Assembly (NCBI RefSeq): GCF_033115175.1
Contig: NC_084829.1
Location: forward strand, 15,574,496-15,638,495
Length of the DNA stretch: 64,000 bases
Direction of reading: 5' to 3'
Source: Lepus europaeus
Taxonomy: Eukaryota > Chordata > Mammalia > Lagomorpha > Leporidae
In this document: positions 33,625 through 45,323 of the stretch, piece by piece
How positions within the stretch are numbered: the stretch's first letter is position 1
How the letters are laid out: each line of letters begins with the position of its first letter
Notes under the pieces: generated by a model
Seen by the model: only the letters and a program-made list of their open reading frames with translations
What the model was told of the DNA's origin: nothing
The model's database searches: none
Made by a program: the position numbers and the translations under genes

Positions 33625-34192
33625 TTTTTTTTTAATTAATCTTTTATTTAATGAATATAAATTTCCAAAGTACAGCTTATGGGTTACAATGGCTTCCCCC
33701 TCCCAAAACTTCCCTCCCACCCACAACTCTCCCCTTTCCTGCTCCCTCTCCCCTTCCAATCACATCATGATTCATTTTCAATTCTCTTTATATACAGAAG
33801 ATCAGTTTAGTATATATTAGGTAACGATTTCAACAGTTTGCCCCCATATAGCAACACAAAGTGAAAAAAAATACTGTTGGAGTACTAGTTATAGCATTAA
33901 ATAACAGTGTACAGCACATTAAAGACAGAGATCCTACATAATTTTTTTAATTAATTAATTTTCTATGCCATTTCCAATTTAACACCAGTTTTTTTTCATT
34001 TCCAATTCTCTTTATATACAGAAGATCGATTCAGTATATAATTAGTAAAGATCTCATCAGTTTGTACCCACGCAGAAACACAAAGTGTAAAAATACTGTT
34101 TCAGTACTAGTTATAGCATCACTGCACATTAGATAACACATTAAGGACAGATCTCACATGGGATGTAAGTACACAGTGACCTCTGTTGCTGA
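33625..34192 (-). mobile_element. Rabbit-type LINE-1 3'UTR with an internal duplication
   Basis: It starts with a T-rich tail and the antisense of AATAAAAGATTAATT, then CCCTCCC-rich and CTTTATATACAGAAGATC segments typical of lagomorph L1 3'UTRs. The segment near 33773-33940 is repeated with changes at 33996-34165. TTTACCACTTCT flanks it (33613-33624 and 34193-34204). Confidence 0.8.
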
Positions 34193-34204
34193 TTTACCAC
34201 TTCT

Positions 34205-34541
34205 TTTTTAAAATATTTATTTTATTTTTTACTTGAGAGTCAGAGTTACACAGAGAGAGGAGAGGCAGAGAGAGAGGGAGAGGTCTTCCATCCAATGCTT
34301 CACCCTCTAATTGCCGCAATGGCCGGAACTGCACCGATCTGAAGCCAGGAGCCAGGAGATTCTTCTAGGTATCCCACACAGGTGCAGGGGCCCAAGGACT
34401 TGGGCCAAACTCTACTGCTTTCCCAGGCCACAGCAGAGAGCTGGATTGGAAGTGGAGCAGCCTGGACTAGAACCAGAGCTGATATGGGATGCTGGTGCTT
34501 CAGGCCAAGGCGTTAACCTACTGCACCGCAGCGCCGGCCCC
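34205..34541 (-). mobile_element. C-repeat SINE next to the L1
   Basis: Complete minus copy ending CGCAGCGCCGGCCCC, flanked by TTTACCACTTCT at 34193-34204 and 34544-34555, a sequence also used by the L1 insertion. Confidence 0.93.
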
Positions 34542-34551
34542 ATTTTACCAC

Positions 34552-34585
34552 TTCTAACTTCTAGAAGTTCTAACTTCTAGAATTC
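34552..34585. repeat. Small tandem/palindromic repeat
   Basis: TTCTAACTTCTAGAAGTTC then CTAACTTCTAGAATTC: a 17-bp unit twice, with AACTTCTAGAAGTT a perfect palindrome. Confidence 0.8.
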
Positions 34586-34713
34586 TTGTTGTTTGTATAG
34601 ATATCTTATTCTCAAATTTTGTTCATAATTCTGGAAAAAATAAAACAAAAGGTACCAGGCTGCAACCAAGTGACCAGATCTGAAAGAAAAGAAGGTTTAT
34701 CAATTGGTTTTGT

Positions 34714-37141
34714 TGGTTCCTAGGCCGATAATCCAGCAGTGTACCACACACAGGGTAGCTGGTTGCTGGTAGCTGTGGAGTTCTCTGGCTGTGGCTGCAG
34801 TAGGGAGAGAGGATTGGCTGTCCAGGGAGGTTGTGGTAGCTGCAAGCTGAGTGTGGCTGCCTTCATACCTTCCCTGAGGGCTTGCGGCCCCCATGGGCAC
34901 TGCTGACATTGAACCCAACATCGGCTTCACAGGGGCAAAAAGTGTCCCTTTTATTTGCACTGCCTTCTTCCACACAAGTGCCCCCTTGGCCAAAGAAGAT
35001 TATTACCAAATGTAAGGGGTGCTTCAAAATGCCAGCCAGAAACAAATCAAGAAAGCCTATTACAAGCACCCTGACACAAATAAGGATGACCCCAGAGCCA
35101 AGGAGAATTCTCCCAGCTGGTAGAAGCTGGGAGAAGAGGAAACAGTACAATGCCTATGGCCCACTGGCTTTGATCCCAGGGGCACCAGCAGCTCTAGGCA
35201 GCCCCATTGATGACCCTGATGGACTATTCAGAAAATTTTGGGGGAGTTCTCATCACCTTCACTTGGAGATTTCTAGAGTACGTTTGATCAACCTCAGGAA
35301 TACATCATAGAGTTCACATTGAAACAAATTGCCAAGGGCATCAGCCAGAAATTTACTATGAACGTCATGGACATCTCCGAGTGCCACAGCGGCAAGGGGA
35401 ATGAGCCTGACACCGAGGTAGGGCAACCCCACTACTGAGGCAGCTCTGGCACGAAAACCGCCAACAGGGGCCCTTCTGTGATGTGGTCCATGTGTCCTTT
35501 TGTGATGCAGAGATACGGTGGCTGTGGCTCCATCATCAGAACCCCCTGTGTGATATGCAGGGGAGCAGAGAGGCCAAGCAGAAGAAGCAGATGGCAAGAT
35601 CTGGCAAGCCCTTGTGTCTGCAGGATGGCCAGACTGTGAGGATGCCTATGGGAAAAAGAGGAGGAGTTTTCGTCATGTTCAGGGTGTAGAGAAGCCCTGT
35701 GTATTAGAATGATGGCAGAGACATCCGTTCTGACCTCTCCCTTTCAGTAGCGCAGGCTATTCTTAGGGGAACAGCAGGAGCTCAGGGTCTGTATGTGGCC
35801 ATCAATGTGCTGATGCCCCCGGGAATCAGACAGACCAGGAGATTTGGCTGGCTGGGAAATGCATCCCCGGAATCAACAGCTACAGCGGCACAGATGCCTA
35901 CATTTATTTCCAGAACAGAGTTTGAAAGTGGGTAAGGAGCCAGCAACAGAGCCTGATCCTGAGCAATGCAGAGGCTGACAGACTTGGAGAGGGGTGGTGA
36001 ATGATGTCATCCACACAAGCACTGGGAAATGTTTCATCAGAAACTGGGCCAAGAAGCAGCAGCTCCTCCCTACAGCCAGCACACCTTGGAGACAGGAAGA
36101 TTACAGGCAGCAGCACTGTCTGCTGAGCTCTTCAGACTACCTGGCAACAGCAGAATTGAGTGACAACACGTTTCTCAACGGGAAACCATGTGGACAGACC
36201 CTAAGAAGTAAGGTGTGGCACTGAGGGTAGGTAGAAGGCCCCTGTTCACAGCTGGGTGACTTACGCTCTTCTGGCTCAGGTGGTGTAAGGCTCTTGAACA
36301 CTTCTTGCAGCACCAGACTCTGATTCGGAATCCAACGTTGTAGAGGCTGTCCTTACAGAACTAAAGGTCATGATTTCAATTCAACAATGAAGCCTTCAGC
36401 TGCTCCCGGTTATGAAGAGTTAATTCCACTCTCAGCAAGCCTCTGGGAGCTTCCGGAATGAGTCTTTCCCAACCGGTTGCCTTCACCAGGAGCCTGGGGC
36501 TGGCATGCCCACCAGCACCTTCCTGCCCAAACAGGCTTTGCTGGGTGAAGGTTGCTGCCGTTCCCAAAGGTACTCAGCTGCTGGAGAGACCCTGCCGTCT
36601 CCATTCCTGACTGCATGGGTGGAGGTGCTTGTCAGGGCAGGCAGTCCTTCCTCTGACTCCACCCAGGACAGCCACTTGTCCCCACCTGTTGAGTTCTGTT
36701 GTCCTAAGCGGATGTGGTAGCACCTGACCTGCTAAGCCGTAGTACTGTGGCTCTGCCAGGCAGACTTCAACCACAGCCAGAACTGAGTTCTCCCCACCTA
36801 TATTGTTGATGTGTTTTATCCAAAATATGTTTAAATTATTCAATGCTAGGAACCTGGATGTGCCTGTGTAAATGTTCAGAAAGGGAAGTACCTTGTAAGC
36901 AGTTGACCATTTGGCTAGAGCACCTGACCCTCAGCCTCTACTGTAGCATGTTGCAGTTTCATGTGTTCCAATCCCCTTGAGCTGTTTTAAGGCAGATTAA
37001 TGAAGAACATTTCTCCATAGTTTCTTTTCCTCTTTTCCTTTATACTTTGCACACACACAAAATCTATTAGTGTCTGATTTAAGAATGTAAAATGGTTCTA
37101 TATCTGTGTGAATAAGATTATCTATTCAGAAAGAAAAAAAG
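34714..37141 (+). pseudogene. DNAJA3: Processed pseudogene of DNAJA3 (mitochondrial Hsp40, Tid1)
   Basis: Translations in shifting frames match DNAJA3 from its N-terminus (about 34728) to its C-terminus (about 36190), with no introns. Visible pieces are the leader (leucine-rich, ending Ala-Leu-Leu-Thr-Leu), the J domain with an intact His-Pro-Asp at 35067-35075, the Gly/Phe stretch, an eroded Cys-rich zinc domain (35370-35560), the conserved Asp-Gly-Gln-Thr-Val-Arg-Met-Pro block (near 35624) and the C-terminal substrate domain (to about 36000). The rest, to 37140, is 3'UTR-like and ends in an A-rich stretch. Direct repeats (AATTGGTTTTGT at 34702-34713 and AATTGGTTCTGT at 37142-37153) look like target-site duplications of L1-driven retroposition. 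Frameshifts, in-frame stops, a lost start codon and loss of residues just before HPD exclude function. The divergence suggests an old copy. Confidence 0.9.
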
Positions 37142-37484
37142 AATTGGTTCTGTCATTTTCTGGTGGAGTTACTAAATATCCAGAATTAAGAAGCTGGGAG
37201 AAGTTTCTTCATCCATGAAATGTGGGCAATGTTCACTGCATTGAGTTGTTCTTAAAAGGAAGTCAAATAACAGGCCCAACGCAGTGGGCAGAACACAAGA
37301 GCACATCATTGGTGTTCAAAAAAGTATTCAAAAAAAAAAAAAAAGTATTCATTGAATCTGACAGTCATGCCATCCGACTTTATTTTTATATGTCATGTTT
37401 CTTCCTGGGAGTATTCACAACATAGCACACAACAATTTTAGATATAATGAGCAGTTTAGGTAATTACTATCCTGCTCATTTTAT

Positions 37485-37812
37485 TTTTTAAAAGATTTAT
37501 TTATGTATTTCAAAGGCAGAGTTAGGGAGGTAGAGAGAGGGGGTGGGGAGGGGATTCCATCTGCTGGTTCACTCCTTAGATGGCCGCAGCAGCCAAGGCT
37601 GAGCCGAGCCAAAGACAGGAGCCAGGAGCTTCGTCTGCATCTCCCACATGGGTGCAGGGGCCCAAGGACTTGGGCCATCTCCCGTTGCTTTCCTAGGCAC
37701 GTCATCAAGGAGCTGGATCAGAAGTGGAGCAGCTGGGTCTTGAACTGGTACCCATATGGGATGTTGGCACTGCAGGTGGTGGCTTTACTGGCTATACAAC
37801 AGTGCTGGCCCC
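37485..37812 (-). mobile_element. C-repeat SINE
   Basis: ATCCTGCTCATTTTAT occurs at 37469-37484 and 37813-37828. The GA-rich part reads GAGAGAGGGGGTGGGGAG. Confidence 0.95.
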
Positions 37813-38020
37813 ATCCTGCTCATTTTATAAATGAAGCCATATGCAAACTTGGTGATTATACAAGTTGAGCCTACTTGAGACAATTATGCCAATCATGCAG
37901 TAAAATTTGGTTAAAACAGTTGTCTTCTCACTCAAGTAGCTGAGTCACACACTCTTGCCAAGGTGAATCAGAGAGGACAGACTATTGCTCTGAGAATTAA
38001 GGTGTTAGCATACAAGTTTT

Positions 38021-38058
38021 TTTTTTTTTTTTTTTTTGACAGGCAGAGTGGACAGTGA

Positions 38059-38096
<38 letters not shown>

Positions 38097-38385
38097 AAGG
38101 TCTTCCTTTGCCGTTGGTTCACCCTCCAGTGGCCACCGCGGCCGGTGTGCTGCGGCTGGCGCACCGAGCTGATCCGAAGCCAGGAGCCAGGTGCTTCTCC
38201 TGGTCTCCCATGGGGTGCAGGGCCCAAGGACTTGGGCCATCCTCCTCTGTACTCCTGGGCCACAGCAGAGAGCTGGCCTGGAAGAGGGGCAACCGGGACA
38301 GAATCCGGCGCCCTGACCAGGACTAGAACCCGGTGTGCTGGCGCCACAAGGCGGAGGATTAGCCTATTGAGCCGCGGCGCCGGCC
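38021..38385 (-). mobile_element. Full-length young C-repeat SINE
   Basis: T run, long GA stretch, ending GCCGCGGCGCCGGCC. AGCATACAAGTTTT flanks it at 38007-38020 and 38386-38399. Confidence 0.96.
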
Positions 38386-38399
38386 AGCATACAAGTTTT

Positions 38400-38931
38400 A
38401 AACAGAAGTAAGCCATCACATCTGGGTATATTCTAGGGGATGGATGTCTGATTGACCACCCAAATGGTGATAGTTTTAATTTATCATTGTCTAGGACACA
38501 ACCCACCAACTTTCATACCCACAAACTCAGTTTTGTCAGTGTCCAGGATTGACTGGACACTGGGCTCAGGGAGGCTGACTCACCTTGATCTAACTCACAA
38601 TAGATGAAGTTAATAACTTCCCAAAAATGCTTAGTTGGTTGGCTAACTTAAAGTTTTTAACTTGAAGGAGGTGGTGTATTGATTCAAACAAAACAGCATA
38701 GTGGTTCCTAAACACAATCTTAACCCACTTGGAGCCCAGTAGGGGCAGGTGTTTTGAATTTTATTATCACTTGTTCATCCCTATGGACAGAGGTATGAGA
38801 CCTTTTGAAGGAGGTAGAAACATGGTCCTGGTCCGAGGTAGGATTATGAGCTGAGGGATCATTTGTTTCCACTACCTACTGAGGAACTCAAATATTGCCA
38901 GTTGTTCAGGACCACTTGGTTCATTTTGTGT
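38400..38931. other. No gene recognised
   Basis: Single-copy-looking DNA; GACTGGACACTG is locally repeated around 38545-38560. Nothing else identified. Confidence 0.5.
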
Positions 38932-38942
38932 TTTTGAGAGAC

Positions 38943-38989
<47 letters not shown>

Positions 38990-39210
38990 AGAGAAAGAGA
39001 TGCCTCTCTGACGATCTTCATTAGTGCCTGAAAAATTCATTCTGCCAAGCCAAAGTTGGACCTGGGAACTCAGTGGGTGTCAGGGACCCAACTACTTGAG
39101 CCATCACCTGTTGCCTCCTGGGGTCCGCATTAGCAGGAAGCTGGAGTAGGACCTAAACAGTCTGATGTTGGACATAAGCATCTTAATTGCTAGGCCATAT
39201 CCCTGCTCCA
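38932..39210 (-). mobile_element. Old SINE, diverged subfamily, with (GA)n
   Basis: (GA)n at 38946-38985, then CCAACTACTTGAGCCATCACC and TGCTAGGCCATATCCC. Confidence 0.7.
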
Positions 39211-39474
39211 CTTCATTTTAATTTCCATCCTTCACTTGGTGTGAATATTAAGCTGGCTTAGTTATTTATAACAAAAATAAAATTAATTGCATGAGGTTTT
39301 TTTTTCTACTATGATTAGTTTTAGCTAAAAATAGCTGAGAACTAGTAAAAGACAAACCTTTCTCCATGAGGTTAGGGAAAGTGTGTCACTCCTAACAAAA
39401 TCATCAATGGTAGCATCTTAAAATGCCATTTTTGAATAATATATAAAATTCCTTAGATTTTTGAAAACTTTTGT

Positions 39475-39725
39475 ATCAGAGCACCAGGGTTACAGTCTTG
39501 GGTCTGATTTCATCTTCCTGCTAATGCACATCCTGGGAAATGGCAAGTGATAGCTCTAGGGTTTGCATTCTGTGACCCATCTAGGAGACATGGATAGAGT
39601 TCTGGACTTCCACCTTTGGCCTGGCTTAGCCCAAGCTATTGTGAGCATTTGGAAAGTGAATCAGCAGATGGAAGATCTCTGCCTATGTCTCTCTGCTTTC
39701 CAAATATATAAAAATATTTTAAAAT
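39475..39725 (+). mobile_element. Old C-repeat SINE, 5' truncated
   Basis: TCTTGGGTCTGATTTCATC to CTTTCCAAATATATAAAAAT. Confidence 0.7.
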
Positions 39726-40221
39726 AAAGAATTTGGATATGGTCCCAAGGATATATAGCAAATGGAAATATACTTGTTACTGAAATTCTGCTAAGATTGA
39801 ATAAGAACATGCAGACTCAGTGGTATTTGAATCCAGATATACTCCTGCCTTCATCTTCCTTCCTCAGTGGAATGTGAAATCCACTCCAGACAAGTGCAAC
39901 TAAACACAGTGTTTGCTTTCCTGGAAGCTGCCAGTTAGAGGGCTAAATCCCTTGGTGGTGTTAGACAGCATTATTTTACCTCATACTCCCAATTAGCTGT
40001 TGCCAGGATTATGTTCTGTGTGAGGACAAGTGATGGGTAGGGAAGAGAGTCCACTTGAGTAAGGGATCTCTGTATTGGTCTTGAGAACACTTGGCTTCCA
40101 CTATTGATTATGTGCAATGTCCACAGTAGGAAAATCTGTATAAACACCAGATTTGTGATTGCTTAGATTTGGAGGAATGAGGGATAATGAGAAAATAATT
40201 AAAGGGTATTGACTTTCTTTT
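39726..40221. other. No gene recognised
   Basis: Nothing identified on either strand. Confidence 0.5.
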
Positions 40222-40457
40222 CTATAGATTTATTTATTTGTAAGATTCATTTATTTTAAAGGAAGAGTGACAGAAAGGAGGAAAGAGAGATACATTTTCT
40301 ATTTTTCTCCTCAAATGTCTACAACAGCCAAGGCTGGGTGAGGCTGAAGCCAGGAGCCAGGAGCTACATCTGGGTCTCCCACATGGGTGCAGGGGCCCAA
40401 GCATTTGGGTGATCCTAATAAGCAGAGGCTTAACACACTTCACCACAATTCCAGCCT
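40222..40457 (-). mobile_element. C-repeat SINE with a central deletion
   Basis: After CAAGCATTTGGGTGATCC the sequence jumps to AATAAGCAGAGGCTTAAC, losing ~90 bases. Confidence 0.8.
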
Positions 40458-40629
40458 GTTTTGTTTCTTTTTGAGCGATAAAAATATTCTGAAGTGACAT
40501 TGCTGATGATTGCACATCTCCATGAAAGTCATTTAATTCTATACTTTTAGTGAATGAGTTGCCTGATAAGGAATAATGGTCATATGTTAATAAAGCTCTT
40601 TTTAAAAGTTATGTGATTCCTGGCAATTT

Positions 40630-40693
40630 TAAAAAAGATTTTTATTTACTTATTTATTTGAAAGTCAGAGTTACAGAGAAGGATAGGAGAGAC

Positions 40694-40741
<48 letters not shown>

Positions 40742-40997
40742 TCCACCTGCTGGCTCACTCCCCAAATGGCCACAATGACTAGGGCTGGCCCAGGCCAAAG
40801 CCAGGAGACAGGAATTTCTTCCAGGTCTCCCACATGGTTGCAGGGGCCCAAACACTTGGGCCATCTTCTGTTGCTTTCCCAGGTGCATGAGCAGGGAGCA
40901 GGAGTGTGAAGCGGAGCTGCCCAGATTTGAACTGGCACCCCTTTGGGATGCCAACGCTGCAGGTGGTGGCTTTACCTGCCATGCCACAATCCCGGCT
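40630..40997 (-). mobile_element. C-repeat SINE with expanded (GA)n
   Basis: About 20 GA units at 40698-40738; ends ATGCCACAATCCCGG. Confidence 0.92.
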
Positions 40998-41400
40998 CCC
41001 CTGATAATTTTTAAAATTTGAACTACTTTAAGTTTGTGTGCAACATTTTATATACTAATAGCCCAAATTCAAATCCACATGAAATTTGATTTCTTTATGG
41101 TACATTCTATGTTTATATGTATGGATTTAAAACTACAAATAGTGATGCTTGACTTAAGTTGTGGATCCTCAAGGAGAATATGGGGAAAGGTGATGTTAAC
41201 CTTTTCCATATAATCTTTTCAAAATAATATATTACTGAGTTAAATTAATACCCCAAAACACAGTCAAATGCCACAATTACATGACTACATATTTTTGTTA
41301 GTGGTAAATGGGAAAAGACTAACCTTAGGTTTCAGTCCTTGTGAATTTATCTTTATTACAGGAAGTATTTTATTTATTCTTCTGCATTCAGTATAAATCA
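40998..41400. other. No gene recognised
   Basis: AT-rich; nothing identified. Confidence 0.5.
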
Positions 41401-41415
41401 AATATTAGAACTTCT

Positions 41416-41738
41416 TTTTTTAAGATTTATTTTATTTATATGAAAGACAGAGTTTCGGAGAGAGGGAGAGACAGAGAGGTCTTTCATCTGCCAGTTCACC
41501 CTCTAAGCGACTGCAATGGCCAGAGCTGAACCTGATCTGAAGCCAGGAGCCAGGAGCTTCTTCCAGGTCTCCAATGCAGGTGCAGGGGCCTAAGGACTCA
41601 TGCCATCTTCCACTGCTTTCGCAGGTCATAGCAGAGAGCTGGATCAGAAGAGGTGCAGCCAGGACTAGAACCGGCGCCCATATGGAACGCTGGCACTTCA
41701 GGCCAGGGCTTTAACCCTCTGTGCCACAGTGCCGGCCC
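41416..41738 (-). mobile_element. C-repeat SINE
   Basis: ATATTAGAACTTCT flanks it (about 41402-41415 and 41739-41752); ends CACAGTGCCGGCCCC. Confidence 0.94.
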
Positions 41739-41881
41739 CATATTAGAACTTCTGTCACTGGCTGAATCCTCAAAATTATGCAGTATAGTCATTACATATA
41801 ACTTGTGACTAAGGTCCAGAGAAAAGAAGTGTTATTTAAGGTCAGCTAACAATAAATGAGCATGATCCTCCCACTTAAAAA

Positions 41882-42199
41882 AAAAAAGAGTTATGCTTTT
41901 ATTTGAAATGCTGAATTATAGAGAGGGGAAAAAAACAGACAGATCTTCCATCTGCTAGTTCACTCCCCAAACGGCTGCAACAGTCAGGACCAGGCTGAAG
42001 CCAGAAGGCTGGAACTCCATCCAGGTCTCCCATGTGGATACCAGGGGCCCAAGTACTTGAGCCATCTGCTGCTGCTTTCCCAGAATCATTAGCAGAGAGC
42101 TTCATTGGAAGCAGAGCAGCTGGGACTCCAACCAGTGCTCATATGGGATGCTGGCATCACAGGTATGGCCCAACCCACTGTGCCACAATGCTGGCTCCC
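41882..42199 (-). mobile_element. C-repeat SINE
   Basis: GCTTTTATTTGAAATGCTG start, GGGACTCCAACCAGTGCTC, end GCCACAATGCTGGC. Confidence 0.83.
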
Positions 42200-43259
42200 C
42201 CAGTTTCTCAGCTCTGAGGGCTCCCCCATGGAAGCCACATGTCCAGTCCCAGTGTGAGCACTTCCTGCTGGCAGAGGTATGTGACCAACAGCATAGGAGC
42301 AACGATTTCTGGAAAGTACATGGGGTATCACTACTCCAGGTGGTGTATCTAGGTATTTGAGCCATCTTGGTTCATTTTCTATTTCAGGAATACGGCCCTG
42401 ACACTATTTTCAGTGCCCACTTGCTTCTGTGGTCTAAGTTGGAGGTACCTAGGATCAGAAGCTCAAGACTGAGGTCCGTTGGTTGGCAGAATAAGGTCAC
42501 TGAGAGAAAATTGCAAGATATAAGAATATACAGGGATTTAACAGGGAAAACGCTACTGTATACATAGAGAAAGCCAGGGATAGATCATTAACTATGAGTC
42601 AGTATTCCAGTTGCATCCCCTCCCAGGACCACATCAAATGCTGATCACTGGAGGCAGTCCTTCCTGTCCTACTTCTGGTCAGGAGTAGCTAGGGCAACAA
42701 GGGCTCTTGAAACACTTGTGTTGGCTTCCTTGCTAATCGGATGAAAAAGTTCTGGTTCAGCTTTAAGAAAAAGAAGCAGAGATTTTTCCAGCTATATAGA
42801 TGGTCAGGCGTACACATTTTAGGACTTTATATATAGTTAAGTAATTACTGGACAGAGGCACTTTTCAATTTGCACAATGATTTTAGAATTTATTCACCCA
42901 ATGACCCAGCTATTTTATTTCAGTATATGCACTAGAATAGTTTTTTCAGCTGTGGGATATGATCCACGGATGGGCTACAAGTTATGTTAGCAGATGGGCT
43001 AAAGCATCTTTTCAAAGGTTCAGAATATTGATTTTTTAAAGTATTTTAAAGAGTCATTGTGATTTTTTTCATGCTTTAGTAAGCTTGCGTAATAAATGGA
43101 TGCGGGTTCCATAAGTGCAGTATAATTATCAGAACTATAAAAAATAAAGCAGGGGATAATTGTTAAATGCTCCACCCACTTTCGTGGCACGATTTTTTCA
43201 AGCATGAATCTGTCCCACTGGGAATTATTCAAGAGTGGGGATTCCAAGTGGTAGTCACG
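42200..43259. other. No gene recognised upstream of the KRAB-ZNF promoter
   Basis: Short frames only. The sequence becomes GC-richer towards the promoter after about 43180. Confidence 0.5.
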
Positions 43260-43620
43260 TGGGTAGGGATCGGGTCAGTTATGTCACAGCTGGTCTCCAG
43301 GCAGCGGGGCTGACCACCCAAGAAACACCGGAGTCGTGCTCCTGCTCCTTAACAAAGGGGCACGCGGGCTTGTGGGGGATGTAGTCCCACGCGCCTATGA
43401 CTTCACCGGTGCAGGGCCGTGGGAACTCTTCCAGGTTCCGTCTGCGCATGTGCCGCCCCGCCCACTCCCGCCATCTTCCTCTGGGAAATTCCAGATGCTC
43501 GTCTGTGCCCGCGCCGATCTGCAGATCTGCAGGCGCTGGAGTTGGACTCTGTGTTGCTGAAGGTTGGTGAGGAGGAAGGGGGTCTCTGGAGGCCGTGGGC
43601 GCCGTGGGCAGTGGGGTGGG
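43260..43620 (+). promoter_or_regulatory. CpG-rich promoter and probable non-coding exon 1 of the KRAB zinc-finger gene
   Basis: A CpG-rich block begins after AT-rich flanking sequence. An NRF1-like site (TGCGCATGTGC) lies at 43443-43453, a GC box (CCCCGCCC) at 43456-43463 and a YY1-like site (CCGCCATCTT) at 43468-43477. A motif resembling the ACTACA element bound by ZNF143 is present on the minus strand near 43378-43393. YY1 sites usually sit close to the start of transcription, so I infer a start near 43470-43500. A candidate splice donor (GTGAGG) at 43567 would end exon 1 at about 43566. No TATA box is evident, as expected for a CpG promoter. The link to the downstream coding exons is inferred from strand, distance and the usual KRAB-ZNF layout, not from transcript data. 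Confidence 0.7.
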
Positions 43621-43898
43621 TGTTGTACTCGGCGGGCGCAGCGGCGCTGGCCGTTCTCGGGGGCGAGCTCCGACTTGCAGCTGTTGAGGGGCCGGTCTGG
43701 GGTGGGTCTCTGGAGGTGTTAAAGGGGCCAGACTTCTCCGGGCTGGGGCTGCGGCAGGAGCCGCTCAGGCGGTGCTCTCCGCGTTTTCCTTTCACCGCGG
43801 ACGGAAAGCTTGCCAGCAAGCGGGGAGTGTGCCTCCAGCTGCCAAGAAGCTGGTTCCAGAAGCTCAGCCAGCGTCAGAGTTGAGGGTGGGCGAGCAGA

Positions 43899-44133
43899 TG
43901 GTGTGTGAGTGTGTGTGTGTGAGCGTGTGTGTGTGTCTGTGTGTGAGAGTGTGTGTGTCTGTGTATGTGTGTGTGTGAGCGTGTGAGTGTGTGTGTCTGT
44001 GTATGTGTGTGTGTGTGTCTGTGTGAGTGAGTGTGTCTGTGTGTGTCTCTGTGTGTGAGTGTGTGTGAGAGTGTGTGTGTCTGTGTATGTGTGTGTGTGT
44101 CTGTCTGTCTGTGTCTCTCTCTCTCTGTGTCCG
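43899..44133. repeat. Degenerate (GT)n repeat next to the promoter
   Basis: About 235 bases of GTGTGT interspersed with CTGTG, GAGTG and TATGTG units, ending in CTGTCTGTCTGTCTC. Higher-order units such as GTGTCTGTGTATGTG recur three times. Confidence 0.95.
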
Positions 44134-44999
44134 TCCTTGCTCTGGGTCAGCCACGGAAGGATCCTGTCATTGTCACGTATGGCATCGGTTTGTTCATCCG
44201 TGAGATGACCCTAGTGAATGCCTGCAAACTCTGGAAATGGTTTTGGAGTGTGTGCTTCTCGTGTGTGCGGGGTTTCGTCGTGTGTTCCGCAGGTGAAGGT
44301 TCTGGGTCACTCCTGCTTTCCAGCGACCATGAGTTCCAAGTGGGTGATGACTGTGTTTCCTTTGGGATCAAGTAGTTCTTAGGTTTTCTTCTTCTTCTTC
44401 TTTTTTTTTAAGAATGGGGCTTCTTGAATAGGAACTCCACCTGAAAGAATATTCCTTTGTCCCGAACCTTCCCCCCTAGTACTTAAAACACAGGAAAAAA
44501 AAAAGTCACAGTAAAGTGAAGATCCCAGCTTTGCATGGCCCAAACAATTATTGATCCTGCTAACCAGAGTAGACAAGATTTGAGCGATGCTACATTACAA
44601 ATTGTATAATCTTTAAAATACTGGGTGACGTTGGAAGTTTCCTATGAACTTTCAGAAGGAGGATAATGGTGGGCTGAGAAGACCATGCAAGGGGACTAGG
44701 GAGTTCCTAAAGGGGCCTTGGTGGTGTGACCTGGATTGAGGAATAACCTGTACTATCTGGAAATCTGTCCGCGATTCCTTCGATCTAATCTCATTCCAGA
44801 ATTGGACCTGACTCAAACCTAGTCAGTCATCACGCTGGTATCCAGAGATGTGCTGATGGCCCCCTATTCTGATAGTTTTTGGTAGCTCAGAAAGAATTTG
44901 CCAGGGCATTTTTGCCTAAGAAAGATGAAACAAATTGTGTTCAGGAGAAAAGTGGGTCGTTCAGTATTACATGATTTGTAGATGTCAGGTTCCCTTTAT
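44134..44999. other. Intron 1 sequence, no exon recognised
   Basis: GC-richer near the promoter, AT-rich later. A TTC repeat runs into a T stretch at 44388-44410. Confidence 0.5.
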
Positions 45000-45323
45000 T
45001 TTTTTTTTTTTAAATTATTTGAAAGGCAGAGTTACAGACAGAGAGGGAAAGGCAGAAAGAGAGATCTTGCATCTGCTGATTCACTCACCAAATGGCTGCA
45101 ACGGCTGGGGCTGGGCCAAGCTGAGGCAGAAGCCGGGAGCTCCATCCGGGTAGCCCACATGGGTGGCAGGGACCCAAATACTGCAGCCATCTTCCGCTGC
45201 TTTTCCTGGGCATGTTAACAGGGAGCTGGATCGGAAGTGGAGCATCTGGGATTGGATTCAGTGTCCTTACGTGATGCCTGCATTGCAGGCGGTAACTTAA
45301 CCAGCTGCGCCACACTGGCCCCC
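45000..45323 (-). mobile_element. C-repeat SINE in the KRAB-ZNF gene
   Basis: T run, AAATTATTTGAAAGGCAG, end TGCGCCACACTGGCC. Confidence 0.9.

Noticed and set aside
34882-35310. 142-codon frame in the DNAJA3 copy as a gene
   Set aside because: It mixes in-frame and out-of-frame DNAJA3 segments; the copy has frameshifts and stops.
37997-38509. 170-codon minus-strand frame
   Set aside because: It is the translation of a young SINE plus flank; the same peptide pattern recurs at every young C-repeat.
38936-38999. CRISPR-like or regulatory repeat
   Set aside because: A simple (GA)n microsatellite belonging to a SINE, with no spacers.
43419-43883. 154-codon plus-strand frame at the KRAB-ZNF promoter
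   Set aside because: It overlaps the promoter, exon 1 and its candidate splice donor, and shows no known domain; a GC-rich chance frame.
43864-44154. Frames of repeated His-Thr or Val-Cys residues
   Set aside because: Translations of the GT repeat, not proteins.
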